A stretch of 64,000 nt of DNA from assembly GCF_030053155.1 (NCBI RefSeq), contig NZ_CP125642.1, positions 310,001 to 374,000 on the forward strand. The letters are read 5' to 3'. Positions 62,494 to 64,000 of the stretch are shown here, piece by piece. Made by a program: the position numbers and the translations under genes. Positions within the stretch are counted from its first letter, which is position 1. Every line of letters begins with the position of its first letter. The stretch is from Rhizobium sp. BT03. GTDB lineage: Bacteria > Pseudomonadota > Alphaproteobacteria > Rhizobiales > Rhizobiaceae. The notes below the pieces were generated by a model. That model was not told where the DNA came from. It saw only the letters and a program-made list of their open reading frames with translations, and did not search any database.

Positions 62494-63561
62494 ATGAAGC
62501 CATTGAAGATTGCAGTCATGGGAGCCGGCCTGATCGGCAGACGCCATGCCGAGCGCGTCATATCCGAGCCCGGAACCGTTCTCTCCGCCGTGATCGATCC
62601 GTCTGCGGCTGGCCGCGACTTTGCCCGCAATGCCGGCGTCCGGTGCTACGCGTCCTTCCAGGACATTCCTGGCGAGGACAGGCCCGACGGTGTCATCGTG
62701 GCAACGCCGAACCAGCTTCACGTCGAGAATGCCATGGAGCTTATCGCCGCCGGCATTCCCGTTCTCATCGAAAAGCCGATCGCCGACGACGTCGACGCCG
62801 CCGCAGCGCTCGCTGCCGCCGGCGAGAGGGCAGGGATACCGCTCCTCGTCGGCCATCACCGGCGCCACAACCCGATGATCCAGGCGGCCAAACAGATCGT
62901 CGACGGCGGCAGGCTTGGCCGGATCGTCACGGTGCACGGCACCTTCTGGGTCGCCAAGCCCGACAACTATTTCGACATCCCCTGGCGGCGGGAAGCCGGC
63001 GCCGGCCCGATCTTCGTCAACCTGATCCATGATGTCGACCTGTTCCGATTTCTGTTTGGCGAGGTCGAAGCCGTGCATGCGATGGAATCGCACGCCGTGC
63101 GCCACCACGCCGTCGAGGATACTTCAGTCGTCTCGTTGCGGTTCGCAAACGGTGTTCTCGCCACGCTGACCGGCAGCGATGCGGTGGCCGCACCCTGGAG
63201 CTGGGAGGCGACCACCGGCGAGAACCCGGCATTTCCCCGTTATCCCAAACATTGTTATCAGATCGGTGGCACGAAGGGTTCGCTCGGCATTCCCGATCTG
63301 ACGCTTTGGACGAGCACGGCCGAGCCGGATTGGCTGGCGCCGCTTGCCGAGGAGCGCGTGGCTTACGAAGTCGCCGATCCGCTTTGCCGTCAGCTCAGCC
63401 ATTTTTGCGATGTCATTCGCGGCGAAGCCACGCCGCTCGTGAGCGGGCGGGAGGGGCTCGCCACCCTCAGGGTCGTCGAAGCGATCAAGAGATCGGCGCG
63501 CTCGGGGCAGATGATCCACCTCTCTGACGCCGGCGCCTTTGCCGATCCTGAGAAAGTCTAG
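62494..63561 (+). CDS. Gfo/Idh/MocA-family NAD(P)-dependent dehydrogenase
   Basis: 355 residues. KIAVMGAGLIGRRHAERV is the Rossmann GxGxxG motif, GIPVLIEKPIADDVDAA the EKP motif with the catalytic Lys, and AGAGPIFVNLIHDVDLFRFLFG the HDxD-type substrate motif. Family members oxidise sugars, inositols or cyclic polyols at a ring carbon. In this operon it may oxidise quinate-like or pseudo-sugar substrates before the AroQ/QuiC steps (inference). Confidence 0.9.
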   Translation: MKPLKIAVMGAGLIGRRHAERVISEPGTVLSAVIDPSAAGRDFARNAGVRCYASFQDIPGEDRPDGVIVATPNQLHVENAMELIAAGIPVLIEKPIADDVDAAAALAAAGERAGIPLLVGHHRRHNPMIQAAKQIVDGGRLGRIVTVHGTFWVAKPDNYFDIPWRREAGAGPIFVNLIHDVDLFRFLFGEVEAVHAMESHAVRHHAVEDTSVVSLRFANGVLATLTGSDAVAAPWSWEATTGENPAFPRYPKHCYQIGGTKGSLGIPDLTLWTSTAEPDWLAPLAEERVAYEVADPLCRQLSHFCDVIRGEATPLVSGREGLATLRVVEAIKRSARSGQMIHLSDAGAFADPEKV

Positions 63562-63565
63562 CCAC

Positions 63566-64000
63566 ATGATCACCGGGACGACCAAACTCATCGCCCACCT
63601 CGGTTATCCCACCGAGTCCTTCAAGGCGCCGCTGATCTACAATCCGTATTTCGAGAAGAACGGCATCGACGCGGTCGTCGTGCCGATGGGCTGCAGGCCG
63701 GAGGATTATCCGGCGTTCTTGAAGCTTGTCTTCCGGCTCTCCAATATTCACGGCGCGCTCATCACCATGCCGCACAAGATTGCGACGATGGCGCTGCTCG
63801 ACGAAACCTCGACCAATGCCAAAGTCGCAGGCTCGTGCAATGCGGTGCGCCTCGATTCGAACGGCAGGCTGATCGGCGACATGTTCGATGGCGAAGGCTT
63901 TGTGCGGGGCGTTCTGCGCAAGGGTAAAAAGGTCGAAGGCGCAAATGCGCTGGTCGTCGGCGCCGGCGGCGTCGGTTCGGCGATCGCGGCATCCCTCGCA
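63566..64000 (+). CDS. Shikimate dehydrogenase-like protein, N-terminal part (runs off window edge)
   Basis: 145 codons, open to the window end; ATG at 63566, four bases after the previous stop. LIAHLGYPTESFKAPLIYNPYFEKNGID is the AroE N-terminal substrate region, ITMPHKIATMALLDE has the catalytic Lys, GSCNAVRL and DMFDGEGFVRGV the catalytic Asp region, and ALVVGAGGVGSAIAASLA the NADP loop. The usual SxSP carboxylate-binding motif is replaced by ESFKAP, and NTDG by MFDG, so a substrate other than shikimate is possible. It belongs to the same operon as the transporter. Confidence 0.85.
   Translation, partial: MITGTTKLIAHLGYPTESFKAPLIYNPYFEKNGIDAVVVPMGCRPEDYPAFLKLVFRLSNIHGALITMPHKIATMALLDETSTNAKVAGSCNAVRLDSNGRLIGDMFDGEGFVRGVLRKGKKVEGANALVVGAGGVGSAIAASLA

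Overview
The window looks like a chromosomal segment of a fast-growing Rhizobium (R. leguminosarum / R. etli group). The basis is the high-GC coding style, short ATGA/GTGA operon overlaps, several copies of a Rhizobium-type intergenic palindromic mosaic repeat (RIME-like), a CyaC-like redox adenylate cyclase, and the family content: cyo oxidase, Opp/Dpp-type ABC systems, FkbM methyltransferase and GntR/FCD-regulated catabolism. I saw no tRNA, rRNA, CRISPR array or insertion sequence. The assignment is inferred from family content, not from a database match.

Layout. 1-2232 (minus): two half-transporters of a heterodimeric ABC exporter, the second cut by the window edge. 2466-6768 (plus): a flavodoxin-fold reductase, an FAD/NAD(P)-binding protein and a soluble PAS-PAS hybrid histidine kinase. 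6843-13161 (minus): an acyltransferase, then cyoABCD with surf1; CyoA carries an unusual Met/His-rich tail. 13550-16717 (plus): an MHS-type MFS carrier, a RelE/ParE toxin-antitoxin pair and a broken metallophosphoesterase. 16806-20086 (minus): a 904-residue ABC-exporter-like protein that has lost its catalytic motifs and has a large insertion, with a stand-alone cyclic-nucleotide-binding protein downstream. 20428-24110: an EVE/VOC operon and a WYL regulator that share a CTGCCA-N5-TGGCAG palindrome, separated by an SDR/TetR module.

24222-33896 (minus) is one long co-directional block: a dual-ATPase Opp/Dpp transporter (ATPase, Tat-exported binding protein, two permeases) followed by three glycosyltransferases. 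34051-39065 holds a class III cyclase, a nucleotide-sugar dehydrogenase, a cyclase-like DUF3095 protein and a methyltransferase. 39411-46733 (plus) is a MoxR/DUF58/SpoIIM/RDD membrane operon preceded by two tandemly duplicated DUF805 genes. 46953-54632 contains an alpha/beta hydrolase, an FkbM methyltransferase coupled to a CyaC-like cyclase, a glycosyltransferase/polysaccharide deacetylase pair, a hydrolase/GFA pair and an MBL-fold hydrolase.

55132-64000 looks like a catabolic island for quinate/shikimate-like compounds: two tandem GntR/FCD regulators, a QuiC/QsuB-like 3-dehydroshikimate dehydratase, and a divergent operon with a polar-amino-acid-type ABC transporter (binding protein, two permeases, ATPase), a type II dehydroquinase-like enzyme, a Gfo/Idh/MocA dehydrogenase and an AroE-like dehydrogenase cut by the window end. 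The AroQ- and AroE-like proteins deviate at normally conserved substrate-binding positions, so the true substrate may not be quinate itself.

The items I consider most worth follow-up are the non-catalytic ABC-like protein with its cNMP-binding neighbour, the ABC-transporter-linked qsu-like island, and the WYL operator pair.
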